Assembly (NCBI GenBank): GCA_013396655.1
Contig: WBMV01005073.1
Span: 496,001 to 560,000, forward strand
Direction of reading: 5' to 3'
Origin: Campylorhamphus procurvoides
Lineage: Eukaryota > Chordata > Aves > Passeriformes > Dendrocolaptidae
DNA length: 64,000 bases
Below the pieces are notes generated by a model. It searched no databases. It saw only the letters and a list, made by a program, of their open reading frames with translations, and was not told where the DNA came from. Shown here one piece after another: positions 1-12,703 of this stretch. The position numbers and the translations under genes were made by a program. Each line of letters opens with the position of its first letter. The first letter of the stretch is position 1.

Positions 1-3000
1 CTGCCAAAACCAATACTCCAACTACCATTTACAAACACAACTTAAGGAATGTCTTGAACTTAAGGAATATATACGCCAAAAATCTGTAGCTGAGTCAAAG
101 CTGTGTTTGACAATGATAAGGCAATGCTGTCATGCAATTACCTTGGGAACCTCCATTGAAGGCAATGATAATTGAAAGTTAGAACATCTGGCTCTGAATC
201 CTCACTTTATGACTTTGTGAAGAAAGAAAAGTCATAGCTGCACGACAAAATACCAGTCATGTCATGCTTCTGCTTTAGCAATACAACTATTTTAAAATAA
301 ACTTTAGGGTCTGGAGTAGCTTTATTTTTAAAGTAAATTTTGCTAATAAATTGCTTAATTGTCAAGATGCAATCTGCAGGTTATTCAGTCTGTAATATTC
401 CCCTGTGATATGAGTCTGAGTTCAGTGCTCAGAAACCTTCAATTCTGAAGAAAATATGGCTTAGCTGGACAGAAGATCAAAAAACCAGTAGCCTAAAGAA
501 TCATTTGTAGCTAGTGAGCAGAGACTACCTATGGAGATAGTTTTTTCACTAGGAAGTTTGAAAGTGGGTGTACAGGGATTGTGGCATACAGAAAAAAAGA
601 ACACTGAAGACACACACTACTAGCAGAGCTGTTTTTCATGTTAGGTTTTCTTCAACCTGCAAACTCTCAGTGCCAGACCTACTAAGCACACTGATCATGG
701 TGCCCCAACCCTGGCACTGGACTACATTTCTAGGACTGTGGCCTGTATTTTCTTGACAAACAAGAAGAGAAAGGGGATGGGTTGCTCTGGGGGAGCTGTG
801 GTTACCAGGATCTCACTGATACATGGAATGATGCAGAGCAAGAGGGCTGGGCTGAGAGACAGCTGCAATCAGAGAGACCTCACTGAGACAATAACATTCA
901 TACAGCGTGGGGGCAGACCTTCAAAAATAGAAGAGATGAATGCACATGTCCGATGATTAAAATTTGCTGGTAGGGTGTTATACTCCCTAGTAGGAAGAAA
1001 TATGTGGAAAGAACTATTAAGAAACAAAAATTTAATTGAGAATTGGTGACAAGCATGAAGGTGACAAAAACAGCCCCCTGCCACATATGCTAGGCACATA
1101 GCTGGTGTGTTGCTTGTAGGAAGCATAAGATCAATGAAAAATTGCTAGAGCAGACACAAATGAGCTCTATCCTTGCCCATGTTAGCCTGCGTGGACAGGA
1201 GTTGTACAATACAATGATCTCAGAAAGATCAAAAGGGGTTGGAGGCTCTGTGAGCAGACATGAAGAGATGGCACTTCTAGGGCTATTTCCATTAATCCTT
1301 TTGGAGATGTATCAAAGATCAGATAAAGACAGATAAGATCTAGAGGTAAGTATAGGTAGTTCTGACTGGAACACTATTAGTTCTCTCAAGCATGGAATGG
1401 TGTTCCATGAACACAGCTTCCCAAAAAACATCTTGGAATAGTTACAGTGGATGAAGCAAAGACACAACTTGCTGCAGTGACCTTTTTGAACTCAGGAAGA
1501 ATAGATCTGCCTAAGTGAAACAAGACAAAAGTGTCTTCAAGTCCTTGACTTATAAGAAATAATAACAAACTTAAATAGCTGGACTGACAGTACACTTGAT
1601 GTTGACAAGATCCTTGCCCTTAAGAAGAATTTTGGGCTGACCTATCACTCAAGATCCACTGTGAAATCCAACTGACGGTAATAGCTGCAGGGTCTGTGTT
1701 CAGTGTTTTTCATTTCTCCATATTTCACATGCAATTTTTCTAACAGTGACATATATTAACATTTGTGCATCACACAATGTATAAGAACTCAGGAGGAGTC
1801 TGAATGAAGAGACACATAGCATGGAAGAGTGTTAAGAAGTATAGTCCTTGGCTCTCCCATCCCTAACCTCTAGAGCCAAAAAGAGGCTAATTCAGCTTAT
1901 GGCATGATTCCCAGCAGCCTATGGAGTATTTTAACTTTTGCCAACTGCAGTGTTTTAAAGATGTTTTAAAAGATTTAAAGGCATTGAGAGACTGCTAAGC
2001 ATGCCTAAAACAGACAGTCCTTTGCTATGCATCCTTTTCTTGACTCTCTAATAGCAGTTCCATAGCTCTGTGCCACCAACCAGGAAGGGAAATATCAGCT
2101 GACTACATGATGTCACCTCAATTTTGCACTTTGATGAGGGCCTGGATGCGCTCCATGACAGCGTGTCAACATTTAAAAAGATAAAAACACTGCTGTTGTA
2201 GAAAAATGTAAATGGAGATTACCAAATACAAATGTGAACCACATAGTATTTATGAATCTCTTATCTATACAAAGTATACATGTTTACTCATCCCTGAGAC
2301 TTCTTCAGTCTCCACAGAAAAGGATTCGTAAACATTTCTGTGTATGTCTAAATTCCCTTTCATATGTATCATATATGATTTTTTAATGAAATCACATTTG
2401 TGTTATTATAAGGTGATACGTTAATAAAGAATTAAAAGGAAACATTTTTGGAAAGGCATATCACTGACCTTAAAGTCAATCAGTAATGATAAACTTACAA
2501 TGGATTTAAAATAAATGTGTGGTATAAAAATACATAAAAGCAAATCAGAGATACGTCCCCCAAAGAAGTAATAATCCCCCCACCAATATACAGCAGAGTG
2601 AGTATCCCAAGAATTCAATTAAGTAAATTCTAGCCCATCCAGAACTCTGATTCTATTCAATAATCCACAGCATTTATGCATAAAGAAGTCCAGGGGGTTG
2701 TGGTTGCCTTGTAAGAGTTCTAGGCAGAAATAAATCAGGACTTTGCCTTATGTGAACTGGGATTTGATGTGACCTTCATGCTGCAGACCTGTCAAGCTGT
2801 AGCAATGATGAATGCAATCAGACAGCTATTAGACACTGTTCTAATTTAGACATAGCAAAACCTATTGAGTAATGTCAAATGAAACAAAAAGCAAGACTGG
2901 AGTGTGAAAGGGCTTTAGTTCCCTTTAGGTAAAATTCAAAGGACTCTGTAACATCAAGGCCTTGCTGAGCTGGGCATGAAGGCCTTGGAAGTGATGAGGC

Positions 3001-6000
3001 AAATTATTGACCAAATACAGCAGAATCCTGTCACAATCCTCAGAGGAAGCTTGAAATTTCTACAGGGATGATGCGTTTTTGCAAAGTTTTGAGCAAAGCA
3101 ATTAAAATAATTTCGAAAGTTTGCCTTTCTTTTTTTCCCTTGTCAATAATACCTAAAAGATTATCTCTTAAGCAAGAAATGTGTGAAGAAAAGTATAATT
3201 TATTTCAGTACTGTTTTATCATCTCAGTCAAGACCATATCTATGAAGAACACTGGAATAATTTTATGTGCATCAATACCTATATAAGCAAAAAGACATGG
3301 GACTGAAAACTTCTCCTCTGAACCTAAATATTTTCCAATATTTTAACACACGGCTGAAAATGCTCCCCAAGCCCTTCAAACCCTTATGTGGAAAACTTCA
3401 GGATGCAGCCAAGTGTGAAAGATCTGAAACATTTTAAGAGACTACAAAGATGTTACTGGAATTGCCTTTTCAGCTAAACACTGGCTCAGTAATATTCAGT
3501 TTCTCTCCTTCACCCTTCCGAATTTTTAAGGACATAGGAGATGTTTTAAGACTGAAAGCAAATTTCTGCTGATTAGATGTCATCTATTTTTCAGCCTGTT
3601 CCAGACTGGAGGAAGCCTACAGAAAAATCCAGGTCTAATAGAGGGATCAAGTGGAAGTTGGAAATAATTTTAAGGATGAATTCTGTCTGGGGCTAAGAAG
3701 TGACTTCATGGCTTCAGAAGAAAATGGCTGCTTGGACTCACCATGAAACTTGCCCTAAGCAATAACGGCACAACCATTAGGATGGAATAAATAACATGGT
3801 GTCAAATGCACAAAAGAAGATCCAACAACCTATGAGATCCCAAAAGGTCAGAAGGAGGAAACAGGAGTTGTAAGGCTACGAGGATTACCTCCTGCGGGTT
3901 ATGACAATTTATTGGAGTGCAGAGCAGGTCTACACTGAGCTGATACAACTGGGAGATGCACACCTGAAAAGCAGTCGGGCTCATTCAGACCTTCAAAGAC
4001 AACAGATAATCTAAACCAGATGAATAAGTCTGCAGGAAAAAGTATTGTGAAAAATTTGAGCTTGCAACCGCCTGAATGGTCTTTGGAATGTTTTTGCTAA
4101 ACACCATCAAACTAACCAGAACTCCAGCTTAACTACAGGGAGAGCACAAATCTCAATTTCCTCACTTTTGTCAGAAATTATGCCTCAGCAAGGGACTAAT
4201 CTGCCAGAGGACAAGTCTACCCAAGGGAGCTTTAGCAGGTCTAACAATCTGTGAATGCTAAATCAATATTATCAGGACTACTAATATAGACAATTTTGCT
4301 GCGCCAAAAAAGAAAAAAAAATCAGACAAATTCCCTGGAAATGTAGGACAAATTCTAGGATATCAAAAAATAGAAACTGCTTTTCACTTGTGAAAACTAG
4401 GTGGCACACTGACTACTTCTGTACTCATATAAATATGGTGGTAATTTATATAAATTATCAGAATGGGCCTTGGTGTACTTCTGACCTTTTCATTGTCCCA
4501 AAAAAGTACTTAAGAATAGTTTCAGAGCAGTAACATGACAGGAACCATTTCACAAAGCCTTTCATGCAGCTGCCCTAGTTTGGAGGCTAGAACTCCCTAG
4601 TATAGTTGTAGGCTGTTTTTGTGCCAGGCAGCCTTCTTGTGCCTGAGTACGCCTTTTCACTTTTAATTCATGGCTCTAGATCTGTGGAAAGTCTGTGGAA
4701 AAAAAACTTCCTACTTCTGCCCAACACTATGTATGAAAAGGTTCTGAATGTTCCTTTATTGATCTCTAGTGTTATAACACATGAACAGACCTGGACTAGA
4801 AAAAGATCAATTACTCCCTCAGTTGGAATTCGTATTAACTCACTATTTTATTCAGTGAAAGCAAAGTGAAAGCTCTAATTGTCCTGAAATAGAAGTAGAG
4901 TAAAGTCTTTTGGAAAGACAATATAGATGTGGTATGTATGGCAAAAGGTAAATTCCTTTCAAGGAATATTTCAGTCCAAGCTAAGAGTGGAAACAATTTA
5001 CTATCTGTCAATTCCTCTAAGTGAAATTCTGCACATCCTAAGTTTCTGGGGTGACAATTTCTGAAATCTAGGTTTTGATTTATAGTACGTCCTGAGGATG
5101 AAAATGCTACTTAAGATTTACAATTATTGCAAGAGCTGAAGGAAAGAGAAGCAACACAAATCATTTGATACAGTAGAACTTCTTGTGTACAAGCTGCTGC
5201 ATTGGTTTACCATTCAATTGTTTTAACATTCTAACTCAAAGCATTCTATCAAAGAAATTACCAGTCTTAATAACAGTGTGAATTACTGGCAGTTTACAGA
5301 TTATTCATTCCAGTGGCCATAAGTTCCCTTTCCTTTGAGACCTTATGAACTTCAATTGCAGTAGATTTATAGCCCTACTTTGGAAATCATTAGTTAAATT
5401 CAGTTAGGACTTATTATCTTCCCTTACAAATTGCTAACATTAAGTTGCCTATAGTGAAAGATTTTTATTATAGAGAAAAAACTTATAAGTTTAGATTTAA
5501 TAAGGGCTTCATTTCCACCAGACAGCAAATATGCAGCAGTATCAAGTCTCAGAAGCAGTTCAAATGACTGCTAATTTCCTAGAAGGGTCGAAAGCTAACC
5601 TATTCTTTTTACTTTAGAGTTTTCTCTTCTGTTCCAGAATATTTAAATTTGTAAACCACACATAATTATCAGTGTAAAAGCAGAGTAAGTTTGTATAGTT
5701 CATCTAGTGTTTCAGAACTTGTGTGAACTTTCAGTGGAGGGCTGTGGAAGCTCCAACACAAAGCTCCATGATCCTCCCTTGAGGGCACAAAAGATCATTT
5801 TTAGATACACTAAGGAGTTTAGTTATCAGTCCCTTTCTAAAGAGAGGAAGAGATTCAAAAGGATAAATGATAACACAAGGAATCACAGTGAAAGAAATGA
5901 GCACAACATACATAACTGGAAAGTGGTGAGGTACTGTTAGTCACAGGTACTGCAGAAATGTTTAATGTTGAGTAAGCATGTGGATGCTTGTGCTGATATA

Positions 6001-8666
6001 CTTGTAAGCAAAGCAGCAGATCTGGCCACTTTCCAAACAGAACAAGCAACATCATATGAGAAATAGTCACTTTTCCCAGCAGGTGAACTCATATACCTTT
6101 TCTGAAAAGCAAGAGGTCAAGGGGCTGCATATGAACCTGTTTAAAATGTATATTTAAAAAATATTGTTAACTTCTGTTCTACATTCATGCTTTCACAATG
6201 ACACAACCTTTACATGACCTATACTGTCTATAAAAATCTGCACTCTTATTCAATCTTGCTGCTTTGTTTCTGAATATTTTTTTTGGGGGGGGGCGGTGTG
6301 AGGTGGTTGAAGCAATGGAATTTGCAGTGTAATTAAGACAGACAAAGCTGCACATTTTCAAGTATTAATTGAAAATTTTGATTGGAATGGTCACTGCACT
6401 ATGAAAGCAAGCAACTGCATAAAGGTTGCTTCCAGACACCTTAGTTGTGTTTCTCATTATTTGGTTTAAACACAAATTTACAGCTGAATTTTTCTGGTTT
6501 GCAATGCTTGATTTTGGAAGAAAACGTGCCACCTCCCTAATTCAGAAAAGTGTGCTTACTAGTAAATGACCTTGCAAAAATAGTCCTTTTAAAATTACTA
6601 TTTTAGATAAACAATGAAAAAAAAGGCTTTTAAATTGTAAATGTAAGCAATTGCATTCATACTTCCATTGTAAAAGCATTGTTAAATAACTGGATAAAAT
6701 ATATATCATGCAAGCAATCAAAACACTTCAAACTTGAAGTAATAAATACATCCATGGTACAGATTATAAGCCATACAAACATCAAGTTGTTAAAAGTAGT
6801 AGTCCAAAAATTTGGAAAAAAAAAAAAGGGTCTTAAAAGGGTCTTAGTAGTTTTTGGACAGTTCACAAATATTTATAATTTCAAAAGAGTGAACTAGCCT
6901 GCATCAGAAATACAACAGATTTGACCCTGATTTAGGAGAAAGTTTCATATATTCATTGCTCAACTGACTTTATAACTATAGTGTTGTGATAGCTTAGAAA
7001 TGTCACTGGATGCATAACTGTGTAGTTATCATTAGAAGTTAAATAGATGACCATTATTATAACACTAAATTTAAAAAATCTGAACACTGAGCATATTCAA
7101 AATAGAAATATTATCCACAGAATCTCACCAAGAAAGCTGTTTACCAATTAGCTAAAAATCTGTACCACCTTATTTTTCATTTCTTTTATTAATCAAGATG
7201 CCCACATGGAAAAAGCCCTTCACTTTAGTAAAACTGCCTACATACTTCAGCTGATGTTTTTACAAAACTCACATTTGTCATTCCAAAGCTCCCTAATCAA
7301 ATGTTGGAACGCTACAAAAATAGTTCAAAATGCCAGTATATTTCCCAAATTTTAACAATTATTTCGAAATGGTACTTGAATCATTTTTAAGTTATCTTTA
7401 GAGGGAAAGTTCTCATCATGTATCATGACCTTGAATTCTCTTTCAGCTCTCCATTAAAACAATAATAATTCTCTGCTTTAAACGCCATAGGTGAAGCCAT
7501 GAGATTAAAACCCTGAAATGAGTCTTTGAAGATGTTGCCTCTTTCCCCAGCAGTCCCTTCTCCCTTTCCCTCTACTTGACCCTGTAGACAGGTTATGCAA
7601 TCCTGGTATTAGATACATTAAATTTCATTTTTGTACAATACTGGCTAATATTGTAATCCAGGACATAAACCTCAGAAAAAGCTCAGAATAGAAAATTCAA
7701 ACAGTTTTGCTAATATTCCCAAATATAATTACCCATTCTCAAAACGAATATAGTGTATAGCTGCAGATGTCTTGCCATAACATGCCACACTTGTATTGTT
7801 TTCACTCCCAAATGATGCTATCACCACAAAATATTAAACATTCCAATGGCTATTTCAAATAATCTATATTTTCTTTTATAATTTTAAATGTTAATAGCAC
7901 TTCAAAACCTGTATTACTGAAATCAGCCACTGGAAAATTTCAGTTTAATGGAGATAATAATTAATAATGAATTTATAATGCAGTTAGGGTTTAGAGGACC
8001 TAATTAAAACTGGATACCATTAAGTTCATCATTAGCTTGTCAAAATGTACAATAAAATGAAATTAAATTCCCTTCCTTCTGGCCATTTTTCTAAAGGATG
8101 AGTTTTTAAAGATCATCCAAAATTTGAAGGACAATTGGGCTCCATCATATCCTTAATAGTCTGAAAGAGATCTGAGGGAAATTTTCCCTCCCTTCCTCCC
8201 CTTTATGTTATCCTCAAAATAGATTGTAGAAATATCCACTTTTTTTTTTTTTAAAAAAAAAGGGCAAGAAAAGAATTTGCCCATTTCTGAAGAAACTACT
8301 GACTCAGCACTGGTCTCCCACCTATCATGTTAAAAGGGGAAAGAAAGTTAGAAATACAAACATTTCTTGTCCCACCTTCACTTGTATTACTATATGTTTA
8401 TTAGCTATAAGTGTCCTCAGAATATCGGAGCCTTTTAATGCCCAGCTCAGCCTGTCTGTGTCCCACCTAAAGAGACCCTTCGCTGAGACAGATTCACAGG
8501 TTGAACAGGAGTTTTGATAATCCAATGAGAACTACACTTAATAGCAAGAGAGACCCTTTTCCACCAGATTCTCTTAAAAGTTATATTGCTGCCAGCACCA
8601 TAAACAAACTGGAATAAACTCTAACAGTTCCCGAAATGATTTTTATTACTACAAGGATGTGACAAT
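1..8666. other. Unique AT-rich intergenic DNA
   Basis: No gene, RNA gene or confident mobile element was seen here. All open frames are short (about 85 codons or fewer), show no recognisable domain and overlap each other on both strands. Local low-complexity spots are a G run near 6285-6293, a poly-A run near 6817-6828, and a poly-T run directly followed by a poly-A run at 8240-8261. Two short tandem duplications of 11 bp each occur near 4680-4702 and 6826-6848. The stretch at 7830-8060 is unusually rich in TAAT-type cores and is discussed as a regulatory candidate in the findings. Confidence 0.7.
8240..8261. repeat. Poly-T/poly-A palindromic homopolymer
   Basis: Thirteen T residues (8240-8252) run straight into nine A residues (8253-8261). 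This is a simple self-complementary homopolymer pair. It could be the decayed tail of a retroposed sequence, but no body is recognisable on either side. Confidence 0.85.
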
Positions 8667-9441
8667 TGTTGTGGGTTTCGCATTGTCGGAGATAATGTTA
8701 GCTGCCTGACTGTATTGAATTGATACCAAAAACTGCAAAAGAAACCAGCACAAAGCACACTCTACAGACAGCACATCACCCTAAGCCTCAATACAGACTC
8801 AAACAACATCCTCCCCTCACCATATACTTAATCTAACAACAGAAAACTACTAACCAGCACAACAATCAGAAACAAAAATCTACACCCTCTTAGTATCAGA
8901 GAGAACAACTGCACACAACACCCTCTGTAACACCAAACAAAAAGACAGAATATAGCTGCTTTCCCCTAACAAACATGTTGAAAGGAACTACACACCTTAC
9001 AGGAACACAATAACCAATATAAAGCAAGATATGTTACCCACACCTTACAGGAACACCACAACCAACATAAAGTAAGATACGTAACCTGGTGGGTGATGAG
9101 GTGTGAGGCAATAGTATGTATAAAATAAAGATGTTAGGTGAAATTAGTAAATAAAAGTAGCTATGGGGTAAAAATGAAAAGGTATAAAGCATAAGCTATA
9201 AAGTAAATGATGACTCACCCCTTCATTGTCCAAAGGCGTGGGGGGAGGCAGGGCAGCTCAGTGGTTACCCCAACAGAAATGATGGTCTTTCTCCCCGATT
9301 TTTGCTAGTGTCCAATCTCTTTTTATACTTTTTTTTTCTCTGGTGGTTCGAGTGACCATAGCAAATAATTGGTTTTGGAATGATAGACAGATGACATAGG
9401 CCTAAAGGGTCAGCTTCTGTGTCCCCCTCCCCCCCTCCCCG
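8667..9441 (+). mobile_element. Probable degraded LTR of an avian endogenous retrovirus (ERVL-like)
   Basis: The block opens with TGTTGTGGGTTTCGCA at 8667, which resembles the 5' end of ERVL-type LTRs that I recall from songbirds and that begin TGTTGTGGGTTTTGCA. From about 8735 to 9110 the plus strand is strikingly rich in A and C and poor in G, unlike the flanking DNA. A 48-bp tandem duplication (8992-9087) resembles the repeated segments often seen in LTR U3 regions. A TATA-like element that overlaps an AATAAA signal lies at 9119-9129. A more GC-rich tail follows from about 9220. No gag, pol or env remnant was seen, so a solitary LTR or a fragment is likely. The 3' boundary is a guess, and no target-site duplication could be identified. 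A TATA-like sequence on the minus strand (9321-9328) leaves orientation open. Family assignment rests on memory of consensus sequences. Confidence 0.4.
8992..9087. repeat. Two-copy tandem duplication, 48-bp period
   Basis: The unit starting ACACCTTACAGGAACAC at 8992 recurs at 9040. The two copies differ at only a handful of positions over 48 bp (for example ataacc versus caacca, gcaagatatg versus gtaagatacg). The duplication lies inside the LTR-like block and could be a U3 enhancer-type repeat. Confidence 0.85.
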
Positions 9442-11730
9442 GATACCCGAAGAAAGGCCATGCTATCTTGATTACACTCCATCCTTGGGTACTCCTATTA
9501 ATCTGCTGTTGGGAGCACATTCGAGAAGCCATCAGCCTTCTCTGTCCCTTTTATGTAGCCCATTAACATCTGACAAAGGCTCCTGGGAACACCCACCCAG
9601 GGGCTGAGGTGTAACCCATCAGGGCTATCACCCCACACTCACCCAGACAGCTGTCCAAAGCAATGACAGCTGTGCAAAGCAAAGGCAACCACAGACATAT
9701 GTGCCAGTGCAGGAGCTTTCCTATTTTCTGTGAGGGGTTGGGTGTAGAACAGACAGCTAGGAAAAGTGAAAATACTATCCCACACACCATCTTTTCATTG
9801 TTTCGAATTACATAAGGGAACTGTCCATATTGAAAAGAACACTGCAAACCTCTCACCACAGCCCTGTTGAGGTCAACCCCGCTAAGTCCTCTGCTTTACA
9901 CCTCTATGTGGCCCCCAAAATTGTGTTGCTTCACTTATGGGAATGTCTAGGAGTTCAAATCTGAGATCAAGAGGCAAATATTTCAGGCATATCTGAAAAA
10001 CTGACACTGCCGTCCAAAAATTGGTAGATGGAAGTGCAATGTGAGAGAGAGGAAGAAAGGTAAGTCTACAGAAAGCAGAGCTTTGAGAAAAAGAATATTC
10101 ATAGACAGGAATATTTTTGGATGAGTGCTCCCCGAAAGGCCTAGGCACTATGAAGACAAAACAAATGAAAACACATTATCTTCTTCTGTGTCCAAATAAA
10201 CAGGCTCTCCCAAGACAGTGTCTCAAGCTTTAAGCATTCTTCTATCCAAAAAATTCACAGGATCAGGCAAGGCAAGTGCTCTCCAACTGGCTTTTCAATG
10301 AAGTGCTATCAAATATTTTCAATGATAATCCTGAACAGAATCTCCATGTTGTACAAATGTATTACAGAGAAGAAATTCATTAAATAGTTGATCCTGATGA
10401 GGATGAATACAGCTTGTGTATATAATGCAGCCCTAGGCTTCTGGAGGGACTGACTACATAAAGCACCTGGGGTAACAAGGCTAAATGAATTGGTTTCTCC
10501 TGTTCATTATCCTCTCAGCCATGTCAATCCAACCACTTGTAAACGTGATTATTGAAAGATACAGATCACATACATGATCTGCTTTCCTGCTTTGCTTTTT
10601 AAATAAAATAGTGACCTGGTTTAGTTTATGAACTTTGAAAGAATTGTACCATCACAGCTGAAGAGGTAGTAAAAAAAAGTGCAAGCATAAGAAGGGGGAA
10701 AGGGTGCATATGAATGATTTGAAATGTTTTTACTACTGAACACATCACTCCATCTAAGTACACCTTTAAACTAGGGGGTCACAGGAGAGGTAAAAGTTAA
10801 AGACTTAAGTGAAGGGTTGCTGTAAAAGTCATCATGGATGAAGGAAGGCAGCAGGAGAGCAACAGAGGTCTGGTTTAATTCAAGCAACGTAATAAAGCAA
10901 ATCTAGAATGAAAATACGACTCTTCCCTACTAGGAGAACCAACCTTCCCTTCCACAAGCATTCTTTTCAATCCTGCATTTCAAAAGGAATTTTCATATGC
11001 ATTTAAAATCTAATCGCAGAATATTCTTCACTCCAGATTCAGTGCATTTGCGAGGAAAAAAAACCCAAACAACAAAAACCAAACCACAAAAAAACCCACT
11101 GAAAGAATGTTTAAGGAAAGAGTGATCAGCAAGAAGGAGTGAAAAGACTTACTACCTTAAGACAATAAGGAATATCAGAGATGGGGGTGTGCAGTAAGAC
11201 TGCAAGTCCAGAACATTAAATACATTAATTTCAATAGTAGTATATTGAAAGCATAATAGGTGCAAGGTTAGACATGTGCAGGCAACTTCTGCCTGCCTGT
11301 CATTTTATGGCTCACGTTTAGAAACCTCCAGTGATGTATTGGGTGCTAAGTCAGGAGGGTAGTAGACAAAGAGAAGGTTCATTGGAGCTATGAGGATAAC
11401 TTTAAAAGAATGAATGACGGGACTTAAGAGATACATTAGCATTCTGACTCTGCCCCACTCCTGCACAAAATTAAAGATTTATTTGAGAGAGTGAGAATGT
11501 AATAAATTCTTCAGCTGCTGCAAGGATATCTGCCTTCTTAGCAGGTATTTGATTTACTTAAAACTCATCAGAATGAACGAAGAAACTGAATATTTGCCCT
11601 TAAATCTGAATACTGTGTAAAATATTGTGTCACACTTGACTGGGGCATTCTATTGTCATGTCAGCTGTGAAAGAATATTTCAAAATATTCTGAGATGTCA
11701 CTGCTGCAAAGAGAACCTTCAATTTATCAA
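9442..11730. other. Intergenic DNA with a GC-richer start
   Basis: The first 220 bases (about 9442-9660) are richer in C and G than most of the window and contain a TATA-like box on the minus strand (9548-9555). They may be a further part of the LTR-like block or a second, oppositely oriented repeat. From 9700 to 11730 the DNA is ordinary AT-rich sequence. The open frames at 9563-9859 and 9882-10148 on the minus strand are short and carry no recognisable domain. An A/C-rich low-complexity tract lies at 11056-11099. Confidence 0.55.
11056..11099. repeat. A/C-rich low-complexity tract
   Basis: The tract consists of A runs interrupted by CC and CCC, with essentially no G or T for about 44 bases. 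Similar tracts recur through the window (13690, 16095, 22188, 24066, 25598, 33744, 35730, 38525 and 47930). Confidence 0.85.
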
Positions 11731-11980
11731 AGAATCATAGAACAGTTTGGGATGGAAGGGATGCTTGAAGATCATCTAGTCCAACCCCCCTGCAATGAAC
11801 AGGGACAGCTTCAAATATATGAGGCTGCTCAGAACCCTGTATAGCCTGACCTTGAACATTTCCAGGAATGAGGCATCTACCACTTCCCAGGTCAGCCTGT
11901 TCCAGTGTTTTACCACCCAAATTGCAAAAAATACCTTCCTTATATCTAGATTAAATATACTCTCTTTTAGTTTGACAAAG
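11731..11980 (-). mobile_element. CR1 LINE, 3'-end fragment (minus strand)
   Basis: Read on the minus strand, this ends in the CR1 terminus: CTATGATTCT at the element's 3' end, preceded by the hallmark phrase corresponding to a GGTTGGACTAGATGATCTTC-type sequence. The plus strand shows AGAATCATAGAACAG at 11731, then CATCTAGTCCAACCCCCCTG, and then the CAGCCTGTTCCAGTGTTTTACCACCC segment (11893-11918). Homology fades near 11980. The copy is diverged and is truncated at its 5' side, as most CR1 copies are. It lacks the reverse transcriptase ORF. CR1 elements are LINEs that mobilise by target-primed reverse transcription. The open frames overlapping this region on both strands are shadows of the repeat. 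Confidence 0.92.
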
Positions 11981-12611
11981 AGGTTTAGTTCCTTCCACTG
12001 TGTTTGAATGTTCTGCTTTGTTAAGTGGAAAACTGTTAACAACCATTTCCTAAATTAATACTGCTAATATTGCTGTCCATATTTTAGCAAATTAATAAAT
12101 ACTGTTTGCTTATTAGAAAACAGTGTGCAGCAACAGCATTCTATTTTTTATGCACTCAACTTGTAAATACCTCAGCTTCAGCTCTTTTCTCAAATATTGT
12201 AGTGTGTAAAGACAAATGGTAGGGATAAAATTCAAATTTAAGAGATGTCATTAAAGCTGTCACAGGTTTTGTCAACACTCATGTTGAACTTCTTGTGCAT
12301 GAAATAGTATACTGGGGAGAAGATTGGTAATTCAGGCTACCAGACAGAAAACAATGGAATTGTATTAATGCTGGACTCCTAGAAATTTCACTCTCCACTT
12401 GATTTTGGGGTTTTTTATGCTTTCTTTCCTTCCACCAAGGAAAAAGCTGAATTAGAGATGTAAACTCAGTTTTATAGCTAACCCTACCTACAAACTATAC
12501 ATCGATACAGAACTAATTGTGCATAAAATTTAAATTCTATTGCACTGTTACATAAAAATACAAAACGCCCCAATGGTATAATGGCTGGTACTGAGCTGGA
12601 TCCAATAAGGG

Positions 12612-12703
12612 TTGCCCAGGGCAAGTCATACAATATAATTACCTCTTACATACTCAACTGTTTTCTTTCACAACATTACTTTTACAATGGAAATGTATAA
12701 ATC
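12612..12703 (+). mobile_element. Possible MIR-like SINE remnant
   Basis: The segment contains GCCCAGGGCAAGTCAT, then CCTCTTAC, CTCAACTGTTTTCTTTC and TACAATGGAAAT, in the same order as the MIR core phrases GGGCAAGTCACTTAACCTCT, CTCAGTTTCCTCATC and TGTAAAATGGGG. Identity is low, and the match is from memory of the consensus. It may be chance. Confidence 0.3.

Noticed and set aside
11776..12042. 88-codon minus-strand frame
   Set aside because: It overlaps the non-coding 3' end of a CR1 copy. It is in CR1 sense but lies outside the reverse transcriptase region.
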